Origin: Streptosporangium sp040640155
Lineage (GTDB): Bacteria > Actinomycetota > Actinomycetes > Streptosporangiales > Streptosporangiaceae
Assembly: GCF_040640155.1 (NCBI RefSeq)
Contig: NZ_JBFABE010000017.1
Coordinates: forward strand, 1 to 64,000
Direction of reading: 5' to 3'
DNA length: 64,000 nt
Each line of letters starts with the position of its first letter. Position 1 is the stretch's first letter. The notes under the pieces were generated by a model. The model ran no database searches. It was not told the origin of the DNA and saw only the letters and a list, made by a program, of their open reading frames with translations. Shown here one piece after another: positions 1-9,872 of this stretch. A program made the position numbers and the translations under genes.

Positions 1-972
1 GCACCAGCCACTACCAGCGACGACATCCACTCAACAACAAAGTGCTGTTGTAGTACTAGGTCTACGTCCCCTCGCTTCGTTCCAGCCTGGTCATATTCGC
101 GCATGGTTGAGCGAACTGGAGAGCGCTCTTCCTGCGTCGTCCTACCGCCGCCTCATCTTCGCAAGCGTGTCCGCTGTCTTCACCGCGGCTGTGGACGACG
201 GCCTACTGTCCAGAAATCCCTGTAGGGCACAATCGGTGCGAGCACCTGCCCCCGCCGAGGGGCGTGTCCAGCCGTGGACGACGGAGCGCGTCTTTGCCGT
301 TCGAGCAGGACTGCCTGAGCGTTACCGGGCTATGGCAGACCTCGGTAGCGGTTGTGGTCTCAGGCAAGGGGAGATCTTTGGCCTGCCGCTCGACGCGGTG
401 GACTTCGACACGGGCTGGTTACGTGTGACCTGCCAGGTGAAATTCATCAACGGCCGTCTGGTCTTCGCTCCGCCCAAACGGGGGAAGGAGCGCGACGTAC
501 CTCTCTCCGAGCGTGTAGCTGACGCGCTCAAAGCCCATATGGGCCGATTCTCGCCCGTCGCGGTCACGCTGCCCTGGCGTACTCCCGACGGCCCGGCCGT
601 CACGAAGACGCTGTTCTTCTCCCGGGAGAACGGCGGCGCGGTCAGACGGAACGACTTCAACACCTACGCCTGGAAGCCCGCTCTGATGCACGCCGGCGTC
701 ATCCCGGAACCAGAGCGCGGCCAGCGGTACGAAGCCGCTCGCGAGCACGGCATGCATGCGTTGCGGCACTTCTACGCCTCGGTCTTGCTGGACGCCGGAG
801 AGAACATCAAGGCTCTCAGCCAGTACCTTGGCCACAGCGATCCAGGTTCACCTTGCGGGTCTATACGCACTTGATGCCGAGCAGCGAGGGGCGGACCCGA
901 AGGGCCGTGGACAAGGTCTACGAGGACGCTGCGCCTCGGCCTGACGGCCCACAGACGGCCCAGAGCGGGTAG
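1..972 (+). pseudogene. Tyrosine recombinase (phage/ICE-type integrase) remnant, frameshifted, 5'-truncated by window
   Basis: The main reading frame (positions 2-874) encodes the central and catalytic part of a tyrosine integrase. It shows an N-terminal core-binding piece (SFQPGHIRAWLSELE), the catalytic Arg motif in GCGLRQGEIFGLPL, the HALRHFYASVLLD box (His-x-x-Arg) and YLGHSDPG. The frame then breaks: at about 848 one base is missing, and the expected tail (FTLRVYTHLMPSSEGRTRRA, carrying the Tyr nucleophile) continues in another frame to a TAG at 970-972. A second lesion lies near 51. The text before it (SHYQRRHPLNNKVLL) is in one frame and VLGLRPLASFQPG is in another, again consistent with one lost base. 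Two independent frameshifts argue for a decayed gene rather than one sequencing error. No attachment site or tRNA was identified next to it. Confidence 0.85.
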
Positions 973-1119
973 GGGCCTCTCGGGGCCAACGGTTCATCGC
1001 CGCCGCCCCTTGCGCTCCTAGGGTTGAAATATCCGCGTTGACCTGGCCTTAAGTGCTTGACGGCAGCGATTCAGCCCGTACTCGGTGGTCTGACGGCGCC
1101 CGTCGTCGCGCTCACCGGC

Positions 1120-1374
1120 CTACTTGTAGCGGAAGTAGACGAAGAGCCGGCCGTGGTTCTTGGCGTCCTTGTCGATGCGGTGGTAGAGGGCCTTGATCTC
1201 CTTCTGCTCCAGGAAGCGCAGGACCTTCTTCTTGAGCTGGCCCGAGCCCTTGCCGGGGATGATCTCGACCTCGGTGGCCTTCTTCCTGATGGCCTCGTCG
1301 ATGACGCCCCGCAACGCCTTGTCGATCTCCCCGCCCCGGTTGTAGATGGGGTGCAGATCCAGCTTGAGCTTCAC
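1120..1374 (-). CDS. Small Smr/MutS2-C-terminal domain protein
   Basis: This 84-residue protein consists of little more than an Smr domain. It opens with LKLDLHPIYNRG, then has an amphipathic helix (EIDKALRGVIDEAIRKK), the hallmark strand and turn VEIIPGKGSGQLKKKVLRFL, and a C-terminal HGRLFVYFRYK. Smr domains are known as nucleic-acid binding or nicking modules in MutS2 and stand-alone proteins; the specific role here is not known. The reading frame stays open upstream to 1587, but that extension has no domain character. The GTG at 1374 is preceded by a purine-rich Shine-Dalgarno sequence (GAAGGGGA), so it is taken as the start. It stands alone, between the integrase remnant and the subtilase, on the opposite strand. 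Confidence 0.85.
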   Translation of the reverse strand: MKLKLDLHPIYNRGGEIDKALRGVIDEAIRKKATEVEIIPGKGSGQLKKKVLRFLEQKEIKALYHRIDKDAKNHGRLFVYFRYK

Positions 1375-1748
1375 ACCGTCCCCTTCACCGTCAGGCCCGG
1401 GTGGCCGGACGCAGTGCCGCCGGTGAGAGCCGGCGCCCTCCAGGCTACGGCCTGCGAGGGCGGCACGGACAGGCCGCCCGCGTTCCGGATCTCCGTGGCC
1501 CGCGTGGGACGGGCACGGGCAGCCAGCCGTCGGGACCGACCACGTTCTCCCGGAAAGCCCGGCGAGTCTGCAATGAAACCTGACCAATTAATTCGTTGAT
1601 TGTGTCAATTTCACGATCTAGGCAAATAAATGGTCTCTGGTTAGGCTCCCTCTGATGATCGGCCGCCCCCTGTGGGCGGCCGGTCGCGCGTCACCCGACG
1701 GGGAGGGTCGAGGCCTTATCAGGCATGCCCTGCCCCGGGCACGCGGGT
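1375..1748. other. Intergenic region with A/T-rich patch and a small stem-loop
   Basis: No gene is supported here. Positions about 1574-1650 are clearly A/T-richer than the surroundings (for example CCAATTAATTCG), a likely place for divergent promoters of the Smr gene and the subtilase. A 9-bp perfect inverted repeat with a 5-nt loop lies at 1660-1682 (arms CGGCCGCCC and GGGCGGCCG). No convincing -35/-10 pair was identified. Confidence 0.4.
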
Positions 1749-1800
1749 GACCTCCCCCTCCCTGCCGCGTGAGCTGTTCACGTTCCAACAGGGAGGTCCG
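1749..1800 (+). promoter_or_regulatory. Possible Shine-Dalgarno-sequestering hairpin before the subtilase
   Basis: The ribosome binding site GGGAGG (1791-1796) of the downstream TTG start can pair with an upstream pyrimidine tract in two registers. GACCTCCC (1749-1756) matches GGGAGGTC (1791-1798), and CCTCCCTG (1757-1764) matches CAGGGAGG (1789-1796). The second register has a further 5-bp stem inside it (CGTGA 1768-1772 with TCACG 1778-1782). Such a fold would occlude the start. This is a hand-found pairing in GC-rich DNA and may be fortuitous. Confidence 0.35.
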
Positions 1801-4800
1801 TTGACCAGGAAGCCCCACTTACCGAGGATCAGGCGCGTGGCGGTGCTCGCCGCCGGCGTCGGGCTCGTCGCGGCGATGGCGCCGCCGGCGAACGCCGATC
1901 CCACCCCCACCCCCACGTCGTCCACCAAGTGGACGGCGACCCCCCTGACCGGGGGTGAGCCGGTCCAGGGCGCGAAGTCCCCGACCGGCAAGCTCGCCCG
2001 GAGTGACGAGGGGCTGCTGAAGTCCACCTCGGGCGCCACGGTCAACGTGATGGTGAAGCTCGACTACGACTCCTTCGCCGCCTACCAGGGTGGCCTGAAG
2101 GGGCTTCCGGCGACGAGCCCGGCCAAGACCGGGAGGGCGCTCGACGTCAAGAGCGGCGACGCTCAGAAATACCAGAAGCACATCGAGGACGTGGAGAACA
2201 CGTTCCTGGCCGAACTCGCCAGGAACGTTCCCACGGCCAAGGCGGGTCAGAAGCTGCGGACCGTCTACGGCGGCATCGCGCTGCGCCTGCCGGCCAACAA
2301 GGCCGCGGCGCTGCTCAAGCTCCCCGGCGTGGCCGCCGTCCAGGAGGACAAGCCCGAGCAGTTGCTGACCGACTCCAGCCCGGAGTTCATCGGCGCTCCC
2401 ACGATCTACAACAAGCTGGGCGGCAGTTCCTCCTCCGGCAAGGGCGTGGTCGTCGGCATCCTGGACTCCGGCGCCTGGCCGGAGCACCCCCAGTTCGCCG
2501 ACCCGGGCACGCTTCCCGCCGTGCCGCCGACCAAGGACGGCACCCCGCGCGTCTGCGACTTCGGCGACAACCCGCTGACCCCGGCGGCCGACCCGTTCGC
2601 CTGCAACCGGAAGGTCATCGGCGGCGCGCCGTTCCTGGAGACCTACAACGCGATCTACCCCGGCGAGGTCTACCCCGACAGCGCCCGCGACTCCAACGGC
2701 CACGGCACCCACACCGCGACCACCTCGGCGGGCGGCCCGGTGGCCGACGCCAACCCGCTGGGCATCAGCCGCGGACCGATCCACGGCATCGCCCCGGCGG
2801 CGCACGTGTCGGTCTACAAGGTCTGCGGCGTCGAGGGCTGCTTCCCCTCCGACTCCGCCCAGGCGGTCGGCCGGGCCATCCTGGACGGCGTCCGCGTCAT
2901 CAACTTCTCGATCTCCGGCGGCACCTCCCCCTACAGCGACCCGGTGGAGCTGGCCTTCCTGGACGCGTACGCGGCGGGCGTGCTCGTCTCGGCCTCGGCG
3001 GGCAACGCCGGGCCGGGCGCGGCGACGGTCAACCACGTCTCCCCGTGGGTGACCACGGTGGCCGCCTCCACCCAGACCCGGACGTTCCAGTCGACGATCA
3101 CGCTGTCCGGTACGGGCGGCGCCACGGCGACGCTCAAGGGCGCCTCGATCACGCCCGGCCTGCCCACGGCGCTGCCGCTGGTGCTCGCCTCGGCGCCGCC
3201 GTACTCCGACCCGCTGTGTGAGGCCCCGGCGCCCGCCGGGCTGTTCACCGGGAAGATCGTCGTCTGTGAGCGCGGCCCCGGCCGCGTCCTCAAGGGCTAC
3301 AACGTCAAGCAGGGCGGCGCGGCAGGGATGATCCTGTACAACTCCACCCCGCTCGACGTGATGACCGACAACCACTGGCTCCCGGCCGTGCACGTCGACA
3401 AGCCCGAGGGCGACGCGCTGCTGGCGTTCCTGACGGCCAACCCCGGCGCGACGGCCTCGTTCACCCAGGGCGTCAAGACCACCTGGCAGGGCGACGCGAT
3501 CACCACGTTCTCCTCGCGCGGTCCCGGCGGCGACTTCCTCAAGCCGGACGTCACCGCTCCCGGCCTGCACATCCTGGCCGGTCAGACGCCGACGCTGGAG
3601 GACCCGGCCGGTGGGCCGCAGGGCAACCTGTACCAGGCCATCTCCGGGACCTCGATGTCGTCGCCGCACGTCGCGGGCGCGGCGGCCCTGGTGTTCGCGC
3701 TGCACCCGAACTGGACGCCGGGCCAGGTGAAGTCCGCGCTGGAGACGACGGCCAAGACCTCGGTCACCAAGCAGGACCGCGTCACCCCGGCCGACCCGTT
3801 CGACACCGGCGGCGGCCGCATCGACCTGACCAAGGCCGGCGACCCCGGGCTCACCCTGGACGAGACGGGCGCGAACTTCGCCGCCTCGGCCGCAGACCCG
3901 CTGAACCGCATCGACCTGAACCTGCCGTCGGTGAACGCCCCGATCATGCCGGGTCTCATCACCGCCGAGCGGAAGGTCACCAACGTCACGGACAAGACGC
4001 TCATCTTCACCGCCACGGGCAAGACCGTCAGCGGCGCGAACATCACGGTGCTGCCGCCGCTGCTGAGCGTCAAGGCGGGCAAGACCGCCACGTTCAAGGT
4101 GGTCATCACCGCTCCCGACCTGCCCGAGGGCCAGTACTTCGGCCAGGTCGACCTCAAGCAGGTCGGCGGGTCGCGCAAGCTGCACCTGCCGGTCGCGTTC
4201 TTCCGCAAGGAGGGCGCGATCCCGGTGGAGCAGAACTGCGTCCCGGCCACCATCGCGCGCAACACCGGCGAGTCCACCTGCACGGTCACCGTGCAGAACG
4301 ACACCCTCGAGAACGCCGAGGTCACGGCGGTCAGCACGCTGGACGCCAAGCTGCGGCTGAACTCGGTGACCGGCGCCACCAAGGTCGGCACCCAGATCGC
4401 GACGACCAAGACGACGCTGGCGGCCAGGCAGCCGGACAGGCCGGGCATCGCCCCGGGCACCGGTCCCGCCCCGTACCTGCCTCTCGACTCCTTCGGCATC
4501 GCCCCGACGCCGATCGGTGACGAGCAGGCGCTCAACTTCACCGTTCCCGCCTTCCAGTACGCGGGCCGGACCTACACCAGGATCGGCGTCGTCTCCAACG
4601 GCTACACGATCGCCGGAGGCAGCGCGGGGTCGACCGACATCTCGTTCCAGCCGCAGACCCTCCCCGATCCGGCGACCCCGAACAACGTGCTGGCCCCGTA
4701 CTGGACCGACCTGGACGGCACCGGCACGCCGGGCGTCTTCGTCGGGACCCTCACCGACGGCGTGAGCGACTGGCTCGTCGTCGAGTGGCGGGTCAACCCG

Positions 4801-5145
4801 TACGGCACCACCGACACCAAGGTGTTCCAGCAGTGGATCGGGCTGAACGGCACCGAGGACATCACCTACACCTACGACCCGGACAACCTGCCCGGTGACC
4901 CGCCGGCGGGTTACGGCCTGACCGTGGGCGCCGAGAACGCCGAGGGCACGGCCGGCGAGCAGATCAGCGGCCCGCCGACCCAGGACCTCCGGGTGACCAG
5001 CACGCCCGGCGCCCCGGGCGGCACCCTGAGCTACTCGATGAAGATCAAGGGCGTCAGCCCCGGGGTCGGGTCGGTGACGACGGGCACGTCGACACCGCAG
5101 GTCAAGGGCCTGACCATCGAGGTCGACAAGATCACCGTGCAGTAG
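1801..5145 (+). CDS. Secreted subtilisin-like serine protease (S8 family) with PA insert
   Basis: Secreted endopeptidase of 1114 residues. The TTG at 1801 is chosen because GGGAGG precedes it and it places a classical signal peptide (RRVAVLAAGVGLVAAMAPPANA) at the N-terminus; the frame is open further upstream without homology. An I9-like propeptide region follows (about 70-190). The catalytic triad is visible as Asp222 (GILDSGAWPEH), His301 (NGHGTHTAT) and Ser618 (GTSMSSPHVAG), with the oxyanion Asn402 (SASAGNAGPG). A protease-associated (PA) domain is inserted between Asn and Ser (about 460-560). The C-terminal 400 residues are beta-rich: an Fn3-like domain, then a module with a YAGRTYTRIGVVSNGY-type motif probably acting in substrate or cell-wall contact. 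The substrate is unknown. The gene is monocistronic and converges on the CBS gene across a strong terminator. Confidence 0.93.
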   Translation: MTRKPHLPRIRRVAVLAAGVGLVAAMAPPANADPTPTPTSSTKWTATPLTGGEPVQGAKSPTGKLARSDEGLLKSTSGATVNVMVKLDYDSFAAYQGGLKGLPATSPAKTGRALDVKSGDAQKYQKHIEDVENTFLAELARNVPTAKAGQKLRTVYGGIALRLPANKAAALLKLPGVAAVQEDKPEQLLTDSSPEFIGAPTIYNKLGGSSSSGKGVVVGILDSGAWPEHPQFADPGTLPAVPPTKDGTPRVCDFGDNPLTPAADPFACNRKVIGGAPFLETYNAIYPGEVYPDSARDSNGHGTHTATTSAGGPVADANPLGISRGPIHGIAPAAHVSVYKVCGVEGCFPSDSAQAVGRAILDGVRVINFSISGGTSPYSDPVELAFLDAYAAGVLVSASAGNAGPGAATVNHVSPWVTTVAASTQTRTFQSTITLSGTGGATATLKGASITPGLPTALPLVLASAPPYSDPLCEAPAPAGLFTGKIVVCERGPGRVLKGYNVKQGGAAGMILYNSTPLDVMTDNHWLPAVHVDKPEGDALLAFLTANPGATASFTQGVKTTWQGDAITTFSSRGPGGDFLKPDVTAPGLHILAGQTPTLEDPAGGPQGNLYQAISGTSMSSPHVAGAAALVFALHPNWTPGQVKSALETTAKTSVTKQDRVTPADPFDTGGGRIDLTKAGDPGLTLDETGANFAASAADPLNRIDLNLPSVNAPIMPGLITAERKVTNVTDKTLIFTATGKTVSGANITVLPPLLSVKAGKTATFKVVITAPDLPEGQYFGQVDLKQVGGSRKLHLPVAFFRKEGAIPVEQNCVPATIARNTGESTCTVTVQNDTLENAEVTAVSTLDAKLRLNSVTGATKVGTQIATTKTTLAARQPDRPGIAPGTGPAPYLPLDSFGIAPTPIGDEQALNFTVPAFQYAGRTYTRIGVVSNGYTIAGGSAGSTDISFQPQTLPDPATPNNVLAPYWTDLDGTGTPGVFVGTLTDGVSDWLVVEWRVNPYGTTDTKVFQQWIGLNGTEDITYTYDPDNLPGDPPAGYGLTVGAENAEGTAGEQISGPPTQDLRVTSTPGAPGGTLSYSMKIKGVSPGVGSVTTGTSTPQVKGLTIEVDKITVQ

Positions 5146-5162
5146 CGCGGTAGCGGTACGTG

Positions 5163-5196
5163 CGACGGGCCCGGCGCGAAGGCGCCGGGCCCGTCG
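5163..5196. terminator. Perfect 15-bp hairpin between convergent genes
   Basis: CGACGGGCCCGGCGC (5163-5177) is followed by the loop GAAG and the exact complement at 5182-5196. It lies between the convergent subtilase and CBS-domain genes, so it can serve both. There is no U-tract, as is usual in high-GC actinobacteria. Confidence 0.8.
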
Positions 5197-5228
5197 TCGT
5201 CGGGGCGGGCACGGCCGGCCCGCGAGGT

Positions 5229-5657
5229 TCAGCGCTGGAGATAGTCGACCAGGTGGGCCTTCTCGGTCTCCAGGGCCTCGATCGAGCTCTTGACCACGTC
5301 ACCGATGCTCACGATCCCGGCCAGGCGGCCGGAGTCGACGACCGGCACGTGCCGGATGCGGTGGGTGGTCATGGTCTGGCGCAGGTCGTCCACGTCGGCG
5401 TCCGGGGGGCAGGTGCGGACCTCGGTCGTCATGATGGACGACACCGCCTCCTCCAGCACGCTGGCGCCGCGGTCGTGCAGCCGCCGCACCACGTCGCGCT
5501 CGGAGACGATGCCCGCGATCGACGAGCCGTCCTCGGACACCACCACGGCGCCGATGTTGTTCCCGGCGAGGACTCCCAGGAGCTCGGTGACCGTCGCGTC
5601 CGGGCGCACGGTCGCCACCTCTGTTCCCTTGCCTTGCAGAATCGTACCGATCAGCAT
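5229..5657 (-). CDS. Tandem CBS-domain protein
   Basis: A 142-residue cytosolic protein made of two CBS motifs forming one Bateman module. The first (about 5-60) contains VTELLGVLAGNNIGAVVV and ends GIVSERDVVRRLHD. The second (about 75-130) contains VDDLRQTMTTHRIRHVPVV and ends GIVSIGDVVKSSIE. CBS pairs typically bind adenosine nucleotides; no catalytic domain is attached, so it is a stand-alone sensor or partner protein of unknown target. The ATG at 5657 has a GAGGTGG Shine-Dalgarno at suitable distance; the GTG at 5666, three codons upstream, would place that site too close. It is monocistronic. Confidence 0.88.
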   Translation of the reverse strand: MLIGTILQGKGTEVATVRPDATVTELLGVLAGNNIGAVVVSEDGSSIAGIVSERDVVRRLHDRGASVLEEAVSSIMTTEVRTCPPDADVDDLRQTMTTHRIRHVPVVDSGRLAGIVSIGDVVKSSIEALETEKAHLVDYLQR

Positions 5658-5751
5658 CGACACCACCTCGGTTCAGCCTGGCGCGGGTATCCCTCTCCCT
5701 TGCCCAATCGATCCTCCGGCTAAGCCCCGGAGGCGGTAAAAAGCGTGATTG

Positions 5752-6951
5752 TCACGTCACGGGGAGCAGTCGCACCGCGTCGAGGGCCAGGGTGAGCTCG
5801 ACGATGTCCAGCGGGCGCGCCAGGGAACGGCCGGTGAGCTGCTCGATGCGGCGGATGCGGTTGAAGACGGTGTTGCGGTGGCAGTAGAGCTGCCCGGCCG
5901 CGCGCATGGCCGAGCCCTCGCAGCGCAGCCACGCCTCCAGGGTGCCGAGCAGGACCTCGCGGTCGGCCTGGTCCAGGGCGAGGATGGGCCGCAGCACAGC
6001 TCCGCTGAGGTGACCGGCGAGCTCGGGCTGGCTGACCACCAGGGCGGCGGGGAGCCTGTCCTCCAGCCGGGCGATCTCCGGGCCGTCGCCCACGCAGGTC
6101 CGCAGGGCCAGCTCGGCGAGGCGGCGGGCGCGGCCCAGCTCGGCGAGCCCCTCGACCACCGGGCTGATCCCAGCGCATCCGGTGACGAGCGGGCGCAGCT
6201 CCCCGGCCAGGTCGTCCATGTCGGCGTCGTGCAGCAGCACCACCGAGACCTCGTAGTCGGGGCGCATCCGCCACAGCAGCCGCATCACGCCCAGCGAGGT
6301 GGGTCTCGGGTCGTCGTCGCCGTGGTCGGGCCTGCCCGGCAGCCGGGTGATGACGACGGCGTACCGGCCCAGCTCCGGCAGGTCGAGCGCGGCGGCGGCG
6401 CTGCGGACCAGGGCGGCGTCGGCCCGGTCCTCCAGGAGCGCGTCCAGCAGGGACTGGACCCTTTCGGCTGTGCGGCCGAACATCTCGGCCTCCCGTCTTC
6501 GATAGGCCTCGGCGGCGGCGATGGCCTGCCGGTCGATGGCGTGCCAGACCTTGGTGGCGCTGCGGATCAGGACGGGCAGGCTGTCGGAGTCCTCCTCGGC
6601 GACGACGTCGGTCAGCCCGTCCCACATCACCTGCGCCGAGAGGCGGTAGCTGCGCAGCAGGGAGTCCATCGGCAGGCCCTGCTCGGCCCGGCGGCGGGCG
6701 GTCTTCTCCGCCTGCGGAAGGTCGCGCCGCTCCGGTCTGGGGAGCAGAATGGCCCCGATGCCCTCGCGCATCGCCTCGTACACGCTCTGCCAGTGGTCGT
6801 CGGTCGGTACCATCCGGCGGTAGGCCTCGTCGGTGTCGCGGATCTTGGCGACGAGTTCGTCGGTCAGCTCGGGAAGTCTCAGCAGCAGCCGGCGAGCGGC
6901 CAGCCGCATGATCCTGCGTACCTCTTCGTCCGTTACGGGCCGGGTCCCCAT
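5752..6951 (-). CDS. PucR/CdaR-family transcriptional regulator
   Basis: A 399-residue regulator. The C-terminal 60 residues carry the PucR helix-turn-helix (AMRAAGQLYCHRNTVFNRIR, then RIEQLTGRSL and a final ELTLALDAVRLL helix). The N-terminal two thirds is an RsbR-like helical region (WHAIDRQAIAAAEAYRRREAE) and a GGDEF-like central region, an arrangement common in actinobacterial PucR proteins. It is divergent from the liv-type ABC operon, with 184 bp between the starts, so it is the natural candidate regulator of that operon. The inducer cannot be read from the sequence. Confidence 0.85.
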   Translation of the reverse strand: MGTRPVTDEEVRRIMRLAARRLLLRLPELTDELVAKIRDTDEAYRRMVPTDDHWQSVYEAMREGIGAILLPRPERRDLPQAEKTARRRAEQGLPMDSLLRSYRLSAQVMWDGLTDVVAEEDSDSLPVLIRSATKVWHAIDRQAIAAAEAYRRREAEMFGRTAERVQSLLDALLEDRADAALVRSAAAALDLPELGRYAVVITRLPGRPDHGDDDPRPTSLGVMRLLWRMRPDYEVSVVLLHDADMDDLAGELRPLVTGCAGISPVVEGLAELGRARRLAELALRTCVGDGPEIARLEDRLPAALVVSQPELAGHLSGAVLRPILALDQADREVLLGTLEAWLRCEGSAMRAAGQLYCHRNTVFNRIRRIEQLTGRSLARPLDIVELTLALDAVRLLPVT

Positions 6952-6968
6952 CCGGTGATGGTGTCAGC

Positions 6969-7032
6969 AGAACACCTTACGGAACAAGGTTCTGTTCTGT
7001 TTCGTGATGAGGGGTTGTGCCCGCGCACAACC
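6969..7032. promoter_or_regulatory. Inverted repeats in the PucR/liv divergent intergenic region
   Basis: Two symmetrical elements lie between the divergent starts. The first is AGAACACCTT at 6969-6978 facing AAGGT-TCT-GTTCT at 6986-6998, an imperfect dyad with a 3-nt insertion in the right half. The second is a perfect 8-bp dyad GGTTGTGC (7013-7020) / GCACAACC (7025-7032) with spacer CCGC. Either could be an operator for the adjacent PucR-type regulator or a leader hairpin of livF. No protein-binding evidence is available. Confidence 0.4.
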
Positions 7033-7135
7033 GGCACCCGTCCCACCTGGGCTCCCGCCCCGACTTCACCTCCACCTCTGGACGCCGGTGAACCACCTGG
7101 GTTGGGTGCGTTCATCGGCTGTCAGGAGGCAGAAC

Positions 7136-7965
<830 letters not shown>

Positions 7966-7969
<4 letters not shown>

Positions 7970-8985
7970 GCGGGACGAGCGGCACCACCGGCACGAGCGA
8001 CACGAGCGGCACGAGCGGGGCGGGCGGCGCGACCGGCACGAGCGGCGCGACCGGCACGGCCGGCACGGCCGGCAGCAGCGGCATGAGCGGGACATACCAA
8101 CCAGGCGGTATGGACACGGACATCTCCATCCCCCGGCTCGACGTCCGCGAGGTGACCGTGCGGTTCGCCGGGCTCACCGCGCTGGACGCGGTGAGCTTCA
8201 CCGTCGAGCCGGGCAGCGTGCACGCGGTGATCGGGCCCAACGGGGCGGGCAAGTCCACCTGCTTCAACGTGCTCTCGGGCGTCTACCGCGCCACCTCGGG
8301 CAGCGTGCGGTTCGGCGACGCGGAGCTGACCACGCTGGCCCCGCACCGCATCGCCGCCCTGGGCGTTGCGCGCACGTTCCAGAACATCGCGCTCTCGGCG
8401 CACCTGTCGGTACGCGACAACCTGATGCTCGGCCGTCACCGGCTGACCCGCGCCGGGTTCGTCTCGGCCGGGCTGCGGCTGCCGTCGGCCCGGCGCGAGG
8501 CCGCCCTGCACGGCGAGCGGGTGACCGAGATCGCGACCTTCGTCGGGCTCGCCGAACGGCTCGCCACCCCGGTCGGGCTCCTGCCGTACGGCGTGCAGAA
8601 ACGCGTGGAGCTGGCCCGGGCCCTGTGCATGGAGCCGCGGCTGCTGCTGCTGGACGAGCCGGTGGCCGGGATGAACGGCGGCGAGCGCCGCGACATGGCC
8701 GAGCTGATCATGGCGGTACGCGAGAGCCTCGGCATCTCGATCCTGCTGGTCGAGCACGACATGGGGATGGTGATGCGGCTCGCCGACGCCGTGACGGTCC
8801 TGGACTTCGGCAGGCGCATCGCCGACGGGACGCCGGCCCAGGTGCAGAACGACCCCGAGGTCGTCCGCGCCTACCTGGGCGCCGCGGCCGAGACCACCGC
8901 GGCCGAGGGCGTCACGGTTCAGAGCGTCACGGGCGAGAACCGCGCGGGCGGCACGGCGGGCGGGACCGGGGAGGTCACTTCATGA
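7966..8985 (+). CDS. livG: Branched-chain amino-acid-type ABC transporter ATPase, LivG subfamily, with low-complexity N-terminus
   Basis: Second ATPase of the transporter: Walker A GPNGAGKST (90-98), degenerate signature LPYGVQKR as often seen in LivG, Walker B LLLLDEPVAGM, and a C-terminal LivG tail. The GTG at 7966 overlaps the livF TGA (GTGA), suggesting coupled translation. It adds 48 residues of almost pure Gly/Ser/Thr/Ala (units such as GTSGTTGTSDTSG), encoded by irregular 9- and 18-bp repeats, before the conserved domain starts at Met49 (position 8110). Without the extension the protein would have normal LivG length. Whether the repeat is translated is uncertain, because the start at 8110 has only a weak ribosome site. 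Confidence 0.88.
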
Positions 8986-9872
8986 TCACTTTTCTTGAGC
9001 TCCTGGTGAACGGGATCTCCGTCGGAGCCGTCTACGCGCTGATCGCCCTGGGCTTCGTCATCATCTTCAAGGCGACCGAGGTGGTGAACTTCGCGCACGC
9101 CTCGCTGCTGCTGGTCGGCGGTTTCGTGGTCGCCAGGCTGCACCCGTCGATCGGCTTCTGGGCGGCCCTGGCCCTGGGCGTCGCCGTGGCCGCCGCGGTG
9201 GGCGCGCTGATCGAGTTCCTCATCATCCGCCGGGCGAACGTCACCTCGCACAGCGTCCTGGCGATCGTGACGATCGGCGTCGACATCGTGCTCGTCACCG
9301 AGCTGACCCGGCGGATCGGCACCGACGTGCTCGCCCTGGGCGACCCGTGGCGCGACCGGGTGCTGCACCTGGGCGAGGTCAGCGTCGCGCAGACCCGGGT
9401 GGTCGCCCTGGGCGTGGCCGCCGCCCTGATCACCGCGTTCCTGCTGGCCTTCAAGTACACCAACTGGGGCATCGCCATGCGGGCCACCGCCGAGGACTCC
9501 GAGACGGCCGCGCTGATGGGCGTGCGGCGCGGGCGGGTCTCGATGGGGGCCTGGGCCGTGGCCGGGGCGCTGGCCGCCGTCGCCGCGCTCTTCCTGTGCG
9601 TCTTCCCCACCCCCGGGCTGGACCGCAGCACCACGTTCGCGGCGATGAAGGCGTTCCCCGCGGCGATCCTCGGCGGCCTCGACTCCACCACCGGGGCGCT
9701 GGCCGGCGGGCTCATCATCGGCGTCACCGAGGCCATGATGAGCGGCTACCAGAACGACCTGGCCTTCCTGGGACGGGGCATCGGCGACGTCGCCCCGTTC
9801 CTCGTGATGATCGTGGTCCTGCTCATCCGCCCCGCGGGGCTGTTCGGGACGAGGGAGCTGGCGCGTGTCTAA
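8982..9872 (+). CDS. livH: ABC transporter permease, LivH subfamily
   Basis: A 296-residue integral membrane permease. It begins MITFLELLVNGISVGAVYAL and contains the family motif LGFVIIFKATEVVNFAHA. It has about eight hydrophobic segments and the cytoplasmic EAA-like loop near MRATAEDSETAALMGV, where the ATPases dock. The ATG overlaps the livG stop (ATGA at 8982-8985), indicating translational coupling. It pairs with LivM to form the membrane channel. Confidence 0.92.
   Translation: MITFLELLVNGISVGAVYALIALGFVIIFKATEVVNFAHASLLLVGGFVVARLHPSIGFWAALALGVAVAAAVGALIEFLIIRRANVTSHSVLAIVTIGVDIVLVTELTRRIGTDVLALGDPWRDRVLHLGEVSVAQTRVVALGVAAALITAFLLAFKYTNWGIAMRATAEDSETAALMGVRRGRVSMGAWAVAGALAAVAALFLCVFPTPGLDRSTTFAAMKAFPAAILGGLDSTTGALAGGLIIGVTEAMMSGYQNDLAFLGRGIGDVAPFLVMIVVLLIRPAGLFGTRELARV

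Noticed and set aside
1819..4185. 788-codon open frame on the minus strand opposite the subtilase
   Set aside because: Arg/Gly/Val-rich translation with no domain; it is the antisense shadow of a gene with catalytic triad and signal peptide on the plus strand.
1..5700. Genomic island or prophage around the integrase remnant
   Set aside because: Only the decayed integrase is mobile-element-like; no phage, conjugation or replication genes and no attachment repeats were found in the window.
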